NCBI RefSeq assembly: GCF_000002875.2
Contig: NC_009391.2
Coordinates: 174,486-238,485, forward strand
Reading direction: 5' to 3'
Source: Leishmania infantum JPCM5
Lineage: Eukaryota; Euglenozoa; Kinetoplastea; Trypanosomatida; Trypanosomatidae
Length of the DNA: 64,000 bases
Under the pieces are notes generated by a model that was not told the origin of the DNA, ran no database searches, and saw only the letters and a list, made by a program, of their open reading frames with translations. The position numbers were made by a program, and so were the translations under genes. Shown one piece after another: positions 21,052 through 31,451 of this stretch (its first letter is position 1; each line of letters opens with the position of its first letter).

Positions 21052-24000
21052 TCAATCCCGCCGTTGGCTCGCCTCCTCTTGCAGCTTCGCGATCAGCGTC
21101 TGGCTCAGGCGCGTCCCTGCCAACATCAGGACTCCAACGCGCCTGTTCACGCGCAGGAGGGCGGTGAAGTGCCGCATGGAAGGCAGAGAGATGCCGGGGT
21201 TGTGCTCCAGGTGCACCTCACGCACCGTGTGGTTCGTGGCTAGCGCGTAGCAAAGGCTCTCCGCGTCCGTGTTATCCAGGGACATGTTGTTGAAGTACAC
21301 GACGCGGAGACGAGGCAGGTGCTCAAGGAGGTGCAGTACGGCGACAAAGCCATTGTGGCCGACGTAGTTGGCGCTGAGGTCGATCTCCTCGACGGAGTAT
21401 GTGAACTCCGGCTGCACCGGGAGCTTGCGCATCAAGTAGCTGTTCGGGCGGCACTGCTGCGCCTCACAGCAGCGGGCGTAGACATCGCGAAGAGAGGGAC
21501 CGTAGAGGGTGCCGCCCTCTGCCTCGCGCAGGGCCTGCTGAACGGCAGGGTCGCCCTTGCCAACCAGCTGCTCGTAGAGCTGCCGCTGCTTCAGCTGCTC
21601 GGCAGCGGCCGTGTCATCGTTGTCGACCACAGAAGGGCACGTAGTAGTACCCAGCCTCGCTGCTGCATCCGGGCTGCGACCCACCGCGTCGCCGTCGCCG
21701 CTGATGTCGGGCAGTTCGCTAGTGGGCAGAGCTGAGGCGGAGCAGACGACCTGGGTTTTCAGCACCTCTCCGGCGCCAGCGTCTGCCGCGGCGCTGGAGA
21801 TGTAGCTTGCCACGAGTATGCTGCCACTGCCTCTCCGACGATAAATCGCCGTACGCGCCTCGATGCCGTCACCACTCTCGGAGGCGACGGAGGCGGGCGG
21901 ATGGCTACCGGCAAGCGACGCCGCAGATGGGCCCACAGAGGCGGATGCGAGAGGAGCGGCGTCAAGCGGAGCCGTACAGGCATACGCCTCCTCGTGGCTA
22001 CACGCAAAGGCGTCGTGACCGTCCTCCATAAACCCGCTCATGGCGTCGTCGGCGTCGCTGTGGTCGCCCGCCAGGCTGGCCGAGCCGCTCTCCCGCAGGT
22101 GGGAGATGTTGGTCACGCTGATGCGGGAGCTGCTGTTCGCGGACGAAGAGAAATCGGCATGCAGCGTGTCACGCATGCCGCCGCCTGGTGCGCTGAAAGC
22201 CTTATCGGCGGGGGCGAGCGCCGACGCCGGTAGCGTAGCCGTCACAAGCGCGTCGCTGGTCAGCGACGCCGTGAACAGGGAGGCCGAAATCAGTGATGTT
22301 CGGGCGGCTTCAGTGCCGAAGGCGCTTGCGCCGTCCGCCTCGGATCCCCCGCGGTGTCCGCCGTGCGCGTGCAGGCCGCCTTCGTTGATGTTGGCGGCAG
22401 ACACGGAGCGACGAGTAGGCGCAATGCCACCTTCCTCTGGCGACACCACCGCTTCGACGCCGCCTTCGACGCGGCCGTCATTGCCGAGCGACAGAAAGTG
22501 AAGGTGACGCTCGCGCGTCGCGGCCACGATGCGAGGATCCCTGGCGGCGAGCATCGTCGGGTGCGGCGTGGCAGCGGCGGTCGACAGCGACGACGGCGAG
22601 CCTGGTGTGGCGCACTGCACCGGCTGCGGGACCGCGTCGCCGAGCTGCTTGTCGTCGCTGTATGCGTGTATGACGTCCTCCTCCATGAGGCGAATGTTTC
22701 GCGCACGGTAGCGACTGACACGCGCGCTCTTCTCGAAGTTGTTCTGCGGCAGGTACTCCATCCCATGCACAAGCTGCTGAAACACGTAGAGGTGGGCATC
22801 GAAGACACCACCGCTGAGCTTCGCGATGTAGAGTGCCGTCACACCCAGGTTGCCGACGAGGGTTGAGGCGATGAGCGACTTGACGACGCAGCCGAGGGGC
22901 TCGTAGGTAAACGTCATGGTACGCAAGCGCCCTGTGCGGCTGCCCATGAACAAGTTTGATGGAAGGCCCACCATTTTCGCATCCGGGAACACCTCCGCGA
23001 CGCGGGCCGCCTTGAGCTCGCTGTACTGCTCGGTCGACATCACCTTCGGGTATCCCATGCGCGACACCTCCTCGACTTCGACGCACACAATGATGGGGCT
23101 GACCTTGTACTTGGCGACCCCAGTAATCTCCGCCGCGGCAATGTCGTCCAGCAGCCGCTCGTACACGCTGAGCTTCAGGGTGAGGCAGGTGATGGATCCC
23201 ACGCCGACCGTCTTCGCCGGTGAGTAGTCGGGCAGCACCCGCATCGGGTACAACGGAGTGACAAAGACGATGGCTGCCTTGTGGTCGACGTACTGCAGCT
23301 GGCCGAAAGCCTCCTGCTGCTCGCTGAGCGGCGTCGTCGGGCCAACGTTGTGATAGGTAACGTCGACACCGAACTGTACCCGTCCCGGCGACGCGTACAC
23401 CGGTAGAAGAACCTTCCGCACGTACCCCTCCAACTCCTCGGCGTCCGTGCACCGCGCGCGTAGCAAGTAGCCGCGCTGCCCGACAATGGTGCCGATGGCG
23501 TACACGTGGCTCTCCTGCAACTCGGAGCGATCGTGCAGGGTGTAGCGCAGCTGGAAGGAGCGGTGGCGGCCGCCCAGCTGGTAGGTGCAGCGAAGCTTGT
23601 CGCCAATGTGCAGCCGCGCCAGCCGCGTGTCGCCGTCGATGCTCGCGACGTGGGGGTCACGCAAGACAAACTGCACGCAATGCTTGCAGAACCCCTTGAG
23701 GTCCATGCCGGGAGCGGGGAGGCAGTAGAAGAGCTCCACCGCCTTCGACTTCTCCACCCACCACGCGTCCCCGTCGACGCGGTCGTCCGCGACTGTCGGC
23801 GCCGTCTCTGCCCGCTTGCCGACGTCGCTCGAGCTCGTGAAAGAGTGCTGCTCTGCGTGCTGGTAGCCGATGTTCGCTGTGGCAGGGCTCGCGCTGAGGC
23901 TGCCTCTACTCATGCTTGGCTGACGCAACGAGACGCCGGCGCCTGGTGAGCCCCCTGCCGCGGTGACAGGCTGCGGCGGCGACTGCACCACCGCCGCTCG

Positions 24001-24513
24001 ATCCGTGTAGGAAAGCACTGCGAACATCGGCGACAATTCCGCTTGCGTCGGTAGCCTCTCGCGCTGCGCGAGCCCGACCGCCGTCCTGTCCAGGTCGATG
24101 AACTCGTACTCCCACTGCGGGGAGCACTGGATGAGGAGCTGGCCTGCCTGATGCACAAACTGCAGAGCAAACTTCCACTCTCGCCGCATGTCCCCGGTGG
24201 TGCTGTTCTTGTCTGACGGCACGTGTGCGGGCTGCTGCTGCAGTGCGGAATGTTGATGGTTTAGAGACCGTGACGAGCGCCGGTGCACCTGAGACGTGGA
24301 CGTGAGGGACCCGCCATTGTGGTCGTCTGCGTCGTCAGAAGTGGTGGGGCACAGCACAGAGCTCGTCGCAGATCGCCGCGCCGCCGCCATCCCCATGCTT
24401 GCGGAAGCCAAAGAGCCGCGCTCTTGCATCAAGGCCTTCTGCACAGCCGTCGGCACCGCGCCGGCGGCTAGGTGGCCCCAGTGACCGTTCTTGCGCGGGA
24501 TGGGCGACGTCAT
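21052..24513 (-). CDS. Large leucine-rich-repeat protein, 1,153 aa
   Basis: The frame opens at a GTG at 24585, but the first ATG is 24513, giving MTSPIPRKNGHWG; the upstream 24 codons read like untranslated leader. Two ordered regions are visible. Residues about 145-590 are globular, Tyr/Val/Leu-rich and unlike any domain I recognise (for example WKFALQFVHQAGQLLIQ and GLPSNLFMGSRTGRLRTMTF). Residues about 1040-1145 are ribonuclease-inhibitor-like LRRs (EEIDLSANYVGHNGF, LRVVYFNNMSLDNTDAESL, VREVHLEHNPGI, VGVLMLAGTRL). Between them lies some 400 residues of Ala/Ser/Gly-rich disorder. The function is unknown. Lacking catalytic motifs and having a terminal LRR, it is probably a protein-binding scaffold. 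Confidence 0.82.
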   Translation of the reverse strand: MTSPIPRKNGHWGHLAAGAVPTAVQKALMQERGSLASASMGMAAARRSATSSVLCPTTSDDADDHNGGSLTSTSQVHRRSSRSLNHQHSALQQQPAHVPSDKNSTTGDMRREWKFALQFVHQAGQLLIQCSPQWEYEFIDLDRTAVGLAQRERLPTQAELSPMFAVLSYTDRAAVVQSPPQPVTAAGGSPGAGVSLRQPSMSRGSLSASPATANIGYQHAEQHSFTSSSDVGKRAETAPTVADDRVDGDAWWVEKSKAVELFYCLPAPGMDLKGFCKHCVQFVLRDPHVASIDGDTRLARLHIGDKLRCTYQLGGRHRSFQLRYTLHDRSELQESHVYAIGTIVGQRGYLLRARCTDAEELEGYVRKVLLPVYASPGRVQFGVDVTYHNVGPTTPLSEQQEAFGQLQYVDHKAAIVFVTPLYPMRVLPDYSPAKTVGVGSITCLTLKLSVYERLLDDIAAAEITGVAKYKVSPIIVCVEVEEVSRMGYPKVMSTEQYSELKAARVAEVFPDAKMVGLPSNLFMGSRTGRLRTMTFTYEPLGCVVKSLIASTLVGNLGVTALYIAKLSGGVFDAHLYVFQQLVHGMEYLPQNNFEKSARVSRYRARNIRLMEEDVIHAYSDDKQLGDAVPQPVQCATPGSPSSLSTAAATPHPTMLAARDPRIVAATRERHLHFLSLGNDGRVEGGVEAVVSPEEGGIAPTRRSVSAANINEGGLHAHGGHRGGSEADGASAFGTEAARTSLISASLFTASLTSDALVTATLPASALAPADKAFSAPGGGMRDTLHADFSSSANSSSRISVTNISHLRESGSASLAGDHSDADDAMSGFMEDGHDAFACSHEEAYACTAPLDAAPLASASVGPSAASLAGSHPPASVASESGDGIEARTAIYRRRGSGSILVASYISSAAADAGAGEVLKTQVVCSASALPTSELPDISGDGDAVGRSPDAAARLGTTTCPSVVDNDDTAAAEQLKQRQLYEQLVGKGDPAVQQALREAEGGTLYGPSLRDVYARCCEAQQCRPNSYLMRKLPVQPEFTYSVEEIDLSANYVGHNGFVAVLHLLEHLPRLRVVYFNNMSLDNTDAESLCYALATNHTVREVHLEHNPGISLPSMRHFTALLRVNRRVGVLMLAGTRLSQTLIAKLQEEASQRRD

Positions 24514-25390
24514 GGTGTGGGGGCCATGGAAAACCGGGGGAGGAGGGAAGGAAAGAGACGGCCTACGAGAGACGCGCAAGCTCACTGTCGGTGCGCAGGC
24601 CGAAATTCAACGCAGCCAGAGAGAGGGCGGGCGGGCGGGGGGTGTCCGCAGTGGTCGAAAACCGAAGGTGTTGAAGGGCACGTGGCCACCAGGAGGACGA
24701 GGAGGGGTGTGAAAAGTAAAGAGCGGGAGAGCAGGGTGCACGGGAAGTGGCCAGAGAACGACGGCGCCTCACTGATGAAACGCGCGCACGGACACTGATG
24801 ATGGTGAGGTGACTGCATATATGGACGGGTGAGCGATAGCACCGCCGCGAGACACCGCACGCTCATTCCGTGCATTGTGGCAGGAGACGTCATGGCGTTG
24901 GGAGAACACAGCTATGCAGATGTGCGCGTGATTCATCGCGGATGTCAGCACCGCCATGCACGACCAAACTGACCCGCTCACAGGGGAGGAGGGCCGAGCG
25001 AGAGCGAGAGCGAGAGATATAGAGAGAGTACACCGACATGACGTGCCGCCGCCAAGCGTTCGTGTTTTACGACTTGGTTCACGACGAGCGATAATGCGGA
25101 TGATCAGCATTCGCCTCCGTGCGCGAACAGGAAAAGACCGAAGAAAGAGAGATGAAATGGTGGGCACACCATGACGTGCTCACGCCCCGCACCGAGCACT
25201 AGGAGACGCGCGACGATCACTCCGATCCAGCGCGGTGAGACGGCAAACAATACGAGAAAGACACAGACAGCGCGAAGAGGGAGGAGGGGGAGGTGTGGCT
25301 GCAGCTCTTTCTCCCGGTGCATGAAGCAGCCGGCACAACAGCCATCAAGTGCGCCGCATTCGCCTGCGGCCATCATCGACCTTCCGCTGC
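24514..25390. other. Intergenic region, 0.9 kb
   Basis: Contains the pyrimidine-rich leader region (minus strand, about 24532-24560) of the second LRR gene and the 3'UTR of the GPHR gene. No ORF of interest. Confidence 0.6.
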
Positions 25391-27898
25391 TCAGCCCACC
25401 ACATGTTGCTCCTCACCACCGCTGGCAGTGTACACAACAGACAACATCGTATCACGCAGCACAACGCTGCGCACGACGACGGCGCCGCCGCAGCCGACCA
25501 AAAAGCACCAGTCACTTAGCCGCTGGTAGTAGTAGTATGGCAGAGAGCCCAGCACGGCGAGGAGCACGTTGGGTGCGGCGGTGCCGTCAGGCGGCGGCGC
25601 CCCGCCGGGCGTGTTTGCCACGGTTCCTGGAAGGGACGAGCGCAGCATGACCAGCTGTCCAATGAAGTACACCCCGATCATCATCGAGAGACCGACGGAA
25701 ATCGTCTCGGGCCGGCAGATGGCAGACCCGCTGAAAGACATCGTCACATGGAAGAGAGCCAAGAGCACGCCGCGGATCGAGTTCAACAACATCCACCCGT
25801 TCACCACGAGCGCCAGCGCAAGAACGACGTGAGTGCTGACCTCTACGGCAGTCACGGAGAAGGACACGGCGCCCTCGGCGTTGCGTCGACGCAAGATGAA
25901 TGTGTTCTCAAGCAGCGTCACCGCCTGCGTGACGGGGTCCTGCGTAGAGGCCTTGAACAGCCACAGACTCGCCACTGTCAGGCTGATCTTCACGGCCGAG
26001 TAGAGCGCCATGGCCACCCCGAGGCCGGCGTACCATCGGCCCACCCAAGTCGCCCCGCGCTGCGCTTCACGAAGCATGCCCTCCACCTCGTGCAGCTGCA
26101 GGTACATCGACAGACTGAGGAAGCGTGACGCCGCCGACTCGCTGCGCAGTGTGCTGATGCGCGCGATGGCCCGCTGGCGGGAGAGGGTAGGGTTGCTGAC
26201 GGCTGAGGTGGGGCTCTTGGGATAGAGACGACCGCCAGGTGAGGCGCCGCCAGCGACCGCGTGGGCGGCGTTAGAGAGTTTCTGCTGAAGCCATCCCACC
26301 GCGCCGCTGGGGCTTTGGTTCTGCGTCTGGCGCTGTGGCGCGTGCGACGGCGCTGACTGATTGCCGAGGCCGGTAGACTGCCGTAAGTCGCTGCCACCCA
26401 AAAGTCTCCCCTGTGCGGGGGAGTCGCTGATGCCGCCGCTGCCGTCAAAACCCGGATACGGGGCGTGGTAGGGGTTCACCGGGTCAAAGCCAGCGCCTGC
26501 GCTGTACAGAGCCGGGCTCTGCTTTGGCCGAGACGACGAGTGCCCGCGGTGCGGGCTTGGTGAGCCGGCAGCAAAGGCCGGTGAGGGCCACTCTTCATGC
26601 AGCACGCTGTACTGCAGGGCGGCGATCTGGCGCTGCGCTGCACCGTAGCTGTTTAGCACGTAGCATAGCTTCTTGTTGAAGTTTTGTTGTGCCTTCCGCA
26701 GGTCCTCCTCGCGTCCGCGCCAGTACGTGTAGGGCGCCAAGAACAAACATGGGGAGGTGACGGCGGCGTAGCCGGACAAGAGGCCGATCATCGCCACACC
26801 AACGGTCGCGACGCGCGAGGTTATGGCGCACACAAGCGCGTGCAAGTCCGCCGCAGCGGACGGCATCGCGTGCACGGCTTCAGCGACAGGGAATGGTCGC
26901 CGCGGCTGTTGTGGCAACTGCGCCTGTCCATCGGCATCACCGCCACCACCAGGCACCTCCACCTTCGCGTCGACAAGGAGTTCGGCGACACGGTCAGCGG
27001 CGGCCTCAAGGACGCCCTCTGCAACGCTTCTCATCTGACCGGCCTCCTGCGCCGACGATCGGGTTGCCGTGTCACCGCCAGCACCGGAAGTGCTCTTGTG
27101 TTCGATCTCCCGTGGCACGTTCAGCATGGTCGTGCGGGTCTGCAGTTGCGTGTACACTCGCCGCACGGTCGCGATAGAGGTGTGTCGCACCGCGTGCACA
27201 TCCAGCGCCATCACGCGCGCCGTCCACACGCCGGCGCAGACGAGAGCGGCCACCACCAGCAAGCACACCAGCACCCAGCGCAGCCGACCACAGAGCCCAC
27301 GCGAGCGCGTTGTGTCCTCGCAGTCGTGCCGGAAAAGCGAGCTCAACTCGGAGCGTGACCGGCTGCTAAAGCGGCTGCTGTACAAGTGACTCGCACCGGA
27401 ACCCCAAAAGCCACTCGCGCTTCGCGATGACCTCCGCGAGCTGCAGAACCGCTTGCCAGCGGTCCGGCGGCCACTGCCACGGACAACTAAGTGGCGCAGA
27501 AGCGAGATGACAAAGACGGCGGGGCAGGCGACTAGCACCGTGCTCAGCAAGAGCAGCAGCAGCCACGTAAAAGACCGCGCGCTAACCCGCATGAGCGGAT
27601 GGAACAGCAGTGACATCATCGACAGCCACGACGCCCACTTGCCACCCGCTCCAGCGATGCCGCTCGCACCGCCCTCAGCAGCCGCAGTCGAGGAAGCGGC
27701 CGCAGATGGGAGCAGCGACGCCTCTGCCATGTCTACGAGGACCGCGCTGAAGAGCGACACCGACAGCGCAAAGGTGCTGGCGAAGCACCACCGCACCGCG
27801 CTGGCGTCGCTCAGTGGCTGCACCACAACGAGGCGCATGAGAAGCTCACCGAAGTAGAAGAAGACGGCGTAGCTCGCCGCCACGTAAAAGACGCTCAT
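25391..27898 (-). CDS. GPHR: Golgi pH regulator / GPR89 family anion channel homologue (GPHR, GTG-type)
   Basis: The first ATG is 27898 (MSVFYVAASYAVFFYFGELL); the frame opens 7 codons earlier with GTG. The 835 residues show nine hydrophobic segments at about 2-23, 38-57, 110-135, 207-231, 360-385, 623-649, 685-717, 733-755 and 794-814. Family hallmarks are RVATVGVAMIGLLSGYAAV (TM5), DPVTQAV after TM6 and IRGVLLALF (TM7). SVGLSMMIGVYFIGQLVMLR (TM8) and YYYYQRLSDWCFLV leading into TM9 complete the set. In animals and plants GPHR is a Golgi/ER voltage-dependent anion channel needed for Golgi acidification. The protein is nearly twice the usual length of about 455. The excess is in Ser/Arg/Gly-rich loops at about 140-205, 245-350 and 435-590. 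Confidence 0.93.
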   Translation of the reverse strand: MSVFYVAASYAVFFYFGELLMRLVVVQPLSDASAVRWCFASTFALSVSLFSAVLVDMAEASLLPSAAASSTAAAEGGASGIAGAGGKWASWLSMMSLLFHPLMRVSARSFTWLLLLLLSTVLVACPAVFVISLLRHLVVRGSGRRTAGKRFCSSRRSSRSASGFWGSGASHLYSSRFSSRSRSELSSLFRHDCEDTTRSRGLCGRLRWVLVCLLVVAALVCAGVWTARVMALDVHAVRHTSIATVRRVYTQLQTRTTMLNVPREIEHKSTSGAGGDTATRSSAQEAGQMRSVAEGVLEAAADRVAELLVDAKVEVPGGGGDADGQAQLPQQPRRPFPVAEAVHAMPSAAADLHALVCAITSRVATVGVAMIGLLSGYAAVTSPCLFLAPYTYWRGREEDLRKAQQNFNKKLCYVLNSYGAAQRQIAALQYSVLHEEWPSPAFAAGSPSPHRGHSSSRPKQSPALYSAGAGFDPVNPYHAPYPGFDGSGGISDSPAQGRLLGGSDLRQSTGLGNQSAPSHAPQRQTQNQSPSGAVGWLQQKLSNAAHAVAGGASPGGRLYPKSPTSAVSNPTLSRQRAIARISTLRSESAASRFLSLSMYLQLHEVEGMLREAQRGATWVGRWYAGLGVAMALYSAVKISLTVASLWLFKASTQDPVTQAVTLLENTFILRRRNAEGAVSFSVTAVEVSTHVVLALALVVNGWMLLNSIRGVLLALFHVTMSFSGSAICRPETISVGLSMMIGVYFIGQLVMLRSSLPGTVANTPGGAPPPDGTAAPNVLLAVLGSLPYYYYQRLSDWCFLVGCGGAVVVRSVVLRDTMLSVVYTASGGEEQHVVG

Positions 27899-27921
27899 AC
27901 TGGTAATGGGGATGCCCACCT

Positions 27922-27923
27922 CT
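27922..27923 (-). promoter_or_regulatory. Probable spliced-leader acceptor AG for the GPHR gene
   Basis: On the minus strand a (CT)n tract (about 27954-27976) is followed by its first AG here, with a second AG directly adjacent. The site lies 24 nt before the ATG at 27898, so the upstream GTG cannot be the natural start of a well-led mRNA. Confidence 0.55.
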
Positions 27924-29035
27924 CCGCATCAACAGACGCACGCGCACGCGCAGAGAGGGGAGAGAGAGAGAGAGAGATGGCGGGCGCGAGCGGGGCGATG
28001 AATCTGCCCAAGTCAACGGCGCCACTCCACAGGAGAGATGAAAACAGACCAAAGAAACTACGTCCCTTCCGTGCGCCGGTGCGGCGGCCGTCTCTGGCGT
28101 AGTCTCCCCCCCCCTCTCCCCCACTGGGTGGTGGATGGATGTGAATGTGGGTAGTGGGTGGTAAGTGAGCGGATGGGTTTCAATAAAAAGACAGAGAATG
28201 AGGAGGAGGAGGAGCAGAAAGCAGGAGAGGGGGGAAGAGGGGGAAGAGGGGGAAGAGGGGGAAGAGGGGGAAGGAAGGAAGGAAGGGGCGTTAAGCAGCG
28301 AGTGACGTCCGACATCCGGCGACGCGCACAACCACCACCGACAGACAGACAGAGACGATGGGCAATGTGGAGGGGAGGGGGAGGGAGGCGCTGAGCGAGT
28401 GACGGGAAGAAAGGTAAGGGCACCGGGTGATAGCGGCGATGACGGTGGTGGTGGTGGCCCCACACGCTAATGCACCATTTCGCGAGCATAGAAGGTAAGT
28501 AAGGAAGGGAGAGAGTTGAAGGCAGGGAAGGGTTTCGAGCGTATCGCATCCGCATCGGCAGCCACAGGAGGCGGAGAGGTGAGGAAAGGGGGGAGGAGAG
28601 GGGGGGCGTTCCCGACGGAAGACGGAAGGACTGCCTCGCTTATTGTGTTCTCTTTGTTTTTGGTGGAGAGGGTGTACATCGCCCTCCACACAGCCGCACA
28701 CAGAGAGAGAGAGCCGTGTGTGTGAGTACGCTGGAGGGATGAGAGGGGGGCCTGGAACCCCGACGCGCTCACGCGCATACGCTTGCACCCTCCCACTCGC
28801 CGCTTCCAAGCCCCTTTTTCGCTGCAGAAGCGCCTCGTCGCCGGCGTCTTTGCGCCCACACCGTTGGCCACGCCTGTCTGGTGGCACGGCGCCGCAGCAG
28901 CATCCGAAGCGAAGGGGGCAGCGGTTATCGCCTCCTCCGTCTCCACTACGGGGCATATCCCCGGCAGAGGGGCACGCTCAACCCCAAGCCTGTCACACAC
29001 ACACACACACACGCATACACAGAGAGACAAGCACG
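27924..29035. other. Intergenic region, 1.1 kb, with a G/A minisatellite
   Basis: The space between the GPHR and Nudix genes. Apart from the purine minisatellite at 28229-28285 and a short CA tract near 28996-29012, I see no gene or RNA. Confidence 0.6.
28229..28285. repeat. Purine minisatellite: about five copies of GGGGGAAGA, then (GGAA)n
   Basis: Directly visible tandem 9-bp units running into a tetranucleotide repeat. On the minus (transcribed) strand this is a long C/T tract that could act as a trans-splicing or polyadenylation signal. Confidence 0.85.
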
Positions 29036-31381
29036 CTATCGGTTGGCGGTGGACTGGGGACGGTAGCGGCGCATGATCGCCTTCAGCTCCTCCTCGTGCC
29101 TCAGCCCTGCCACATCCGCCGGCATCGCAGCCGCAACGAGGTGCTCCGCCGGCACAGCGACACCTGTGACGGCAGGCCCAACGTCACCCCGCCCCTTCCC
29201 TACCTCATAGGCGTCCTCAGCGCTGCCGCAGTCTCTGATGGCGTCTACTGAGACGGTTGAAATAGCAGAGGATGTTGTAAGATGGTCAGTGGTCGGCGTG
29301 ACTCGCGAAGGGCTCACGGTGATAGGCTCTAAGACTTCACCAGCGTCAGAGGATGTAGGGCGCATCGCCGCCGAAGTCTTGCCTGTTAGGTGCTGCTTCA
29401 CGGCCGGCATCTCTGTCGAGGTTGGCAGCCGGCGCCTCGTATCTTGTGGTACAGCACTGTCGCTGTGGAGCAGCGGCTCCCCATGAAGAACTTCGGTGGT
29501 GCTGCGCAGCTCCGCAGAGAGCGCGGCCTCGTCAGCGGTCGCACGCCAGCACGGGACGCGACTGCCGCGCAGCTGCCGCAGCCACCAAGAGCGAGAATCG
29601 CTCGTCTCACGACTCGGTGCGACGGCATCCGCTGCAGAGATCACAGTATCGCCGTGTGCCGTCGCATTCTCGAGAGACCGCATCTCTGCACTGGCACCAG
29701 CAGCAGGACGGCGATGACGCACCACGCTAATCGGCGCGTTCGCGTCGTAGTAGGCGCGACGCCGTGCTTCGCCATCCAGGTCCGCTTTCACGCCGAGCGC
29801 AGCGCCGACGGCGGCACCAGCGCTCGCGATCGCTGCTGCCACGGTGTACAGCGCACACACAACGAGGCCCAGCGCCGCCGCAAAGCACACAACGTGCTCG
29901 GCGGTGGGCGTCGCAGGCGCAGCGCGGAGCAGCGCACCCGCCGACGCAGGGAGGACCGCGTACCGGCGCTCCATGGAGGAGCCGTAGAGCACGCACCGCC
30001 ACCGCTGCCGCTCCCTCGAGAGGTGCGACAGAGGCGCCGACGAGCGCGACCCGCTTCGTGAGCTGCCAAGCGTGCTGCTGGCGTGTTGTTCGTCACCGGC
30101 GTTCGTTTCTCCTCGGCCCGCCACGCATCCCTCACGCGTACGCAAGCGCATCTTCGCCGTCATCCACGCGCGCCACCAGTAGAACTGGTAGAGGAGCTCG
30201 TAGTAGCCGTGCATAGGAAAAAGCACCCCATATTGCAGGAGGCGGCTGTTTGACTCGACGAAGGGCCAGTCAAAGGCTTGACAGCTGTCCAGCGACAGCA
30301 ACTCATTCGCGGTGCGCAGCGTGAGACCCCACACACGCCACGATGGTGACCCAGGGGAAGCTGGCGAGGCATCCTCCCGCGTCCTCGACGTCCCGCCATC
30401 CTCACTGCACCCCTTCCCGCCCGCCTCAGTGCCACCCGCGGTGGCAGAAGAGGACGACGGCGCCGGTGCACCAGGTAGCAGAAGACTTGGAAAGGACAAG
30501 TAGGTGTTTGGGAACACCTCCCCTACCATCAGTCGCGTGTCTGCGTCCTGCGGGTTCACGAAGCTCCGGAGCGGGTGCACCACACGCCCGCGCTCCACGT
30601 GCGCTGCCGTCAGCGTCCGCAGCGGCACCCACCGCACACTCTCCACCGCGTGCGACGCCAGCTGCAGTGTTGGCGTGATGTCGCCCACGTGCAGAAACAC
30701 GAAGCGTGCCTGCACGAAGCCGCGGCTGCCGACGATGCGACTGTGCAGCTGGTAGTCTGGCAACCGCCCGAGGCACATAAACTCGCGATGGTGCTGCAGC
30801 GGGAAGCCGATCTCCTCATAGGTTTCTCGGCAGACGGTATCAAAGTCGTCGTGGTCGTCCGGGTCACGGCGTCCACCTGGAAAGACGATCTGCCCGCTCC
30901 ACCGTCTCGCCTCCCTGTTCGTCCGCTTCAGGAAGAGCAGCTGCAACGAGGAAGGGGCACCGGCGTCGACGAAGTCGGCATACGGGTGATGGCAGCGGTG
31001 GTGCGCCAGATACTCAAAGAACTCCAACGGGTCAGTCCAGCCGCCTTCTGCTGAGTCACGCGCGATCGAAGAAGAAGCGGCAGAGGCGGCTGCGCTGGAA
31101 AAGCGCGACGAGGTGCGCCCACTGCCACATGGCAACGACGCTGCACCCGATGCCTTTGCCTCTGTCGCGTCGGGGTCCGCATATCCGCGCCGCGCGGTGG
31201 CGACCCTGAAGGTGCTCAATGCCTTAGTGAGAGTTCGTTGCGTGTCATCGCCAAATCGCAACACCAGCGCGGCGGCAGAGCGGCGACTGCCGGGGCGGTA
31301 CACATGCAGACGGCGCTCCGCGAGGTGCCGCGTAACCTGCGTCAGCAGGGCCAGGTCCACACCGGGTATGCCCGATAGCAT
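29036..31381 (-). CDS. Nudix hydrolase, CoA-pyrophosphatase-like, with membrane segment, 781 aa
   Basis: Start chosen at the ATG at 31381 (MLSGIPGVDLALLTQV). A trans-splice acceptor at 31452-31453 excludes the longer frame, which would read through a (GT)n tract. The Nudix fold spans about residues 140-290: LLFLKRTNREARRWSGQIVF, then the Nudix box at 169-193 (GGRRDPDD ... DTVCRETYEEIGF). The box is of the FPGGxxDxxD-type seen in peroxisomal CoA/NUDT7-NUDT8/PCD1 enzymes, with REx2EE intact for metal binding. The first glutamate is replaced and spacing is two residues longer than GX5EX7REUXEEXGU. A second conserved block (about 345-410) precedes a strongly hydrophobic segment (about 496-530). 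Residues 530-781 are Ser/Thr/Ala-rich. The substrate is unknown; a nucleoside-diphosphate-linked compound is expected. Confidence 0.85.
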   Translation of the reverse strand: MLSGIPGVDLALLTQVTRHLAERRLHVYRPGSRRSAAALVLRFGDDTQRTLTKALSTFRVATARRGYADPDATEAKASGAASLPCGSGRTSSRFSSAAASAASSSIARDSAEGGWTDPLEFFEYLAHHRCHHPYADFVDAGAPSSLQLLFLKRTNREARRWSGQIVFPGGRRDPDDHDDFDTVCRETYEEIGFPLQHHREFMCLGRLPDYQLHSRIVGSRGFVQARFVFLHVGDITPTLQLASHAVESVRWVPLRTLTAAHVERGRVVHPLRSFVNPQDADTRLMVGEVFPNTYLSFPSLLLPGAPAPSSSSATAGGTEAGGKGCSEDGGTSRTREDASPASPGSPSWRVWGLTLRTANELLSLDSCQAFDWPFVESNSRLLQYGVLFPMHGYYELLYQFYWWRAWMTAKMRLRTREGCVAGRGETNAGDEQHASSTLGSSRSGSRSSAPLSHLSRERQRWRCVLYGSSMERRYAVLPASAGALLRAAPATPTAEHVVCFAAALGLVVCALYTVAAAIASAGAAVGAALGVKADLDGEARRRAYYDANAPISVVRHRRPAAGASAEMRSLENATAHGDTVISAADAVAPSRETSDSRSWWLRQLRGSRVPCWRATADEAALSAELRSTTEVLHGEPLLHSDSAVPQDTRRRLPTSTEMPAVKQHLTGKTSAAMRPTSSDAGEVLEPITVSPSRVTPTTDHLTTSSAISTVSVDAIRDCGSAEDAYEVGKGRGDVGPAVTGVAVPAEHLVAAAMPADVAGLRHEEELKAIMRRYRPQSTANR

Positions 31382-31451
31382 CGGAGAAACGCGAAGGGGA
31401 GGCAGGGGAGGGGGAGGGGAACGACAGTACGATGCAGACGGAAAGGTAGAG

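Noticed and set aside
24514..24585. 24-residue extension of the second LRR protein
   Set aside because: It begins with GTG rather than ATG and reads a pyrimidine-rich leader.
28229..28285. CRISPR-like tandem repeat
   Set aside because: Simple purine minisatellite with no unique spacers, in a eukaryotic setting.
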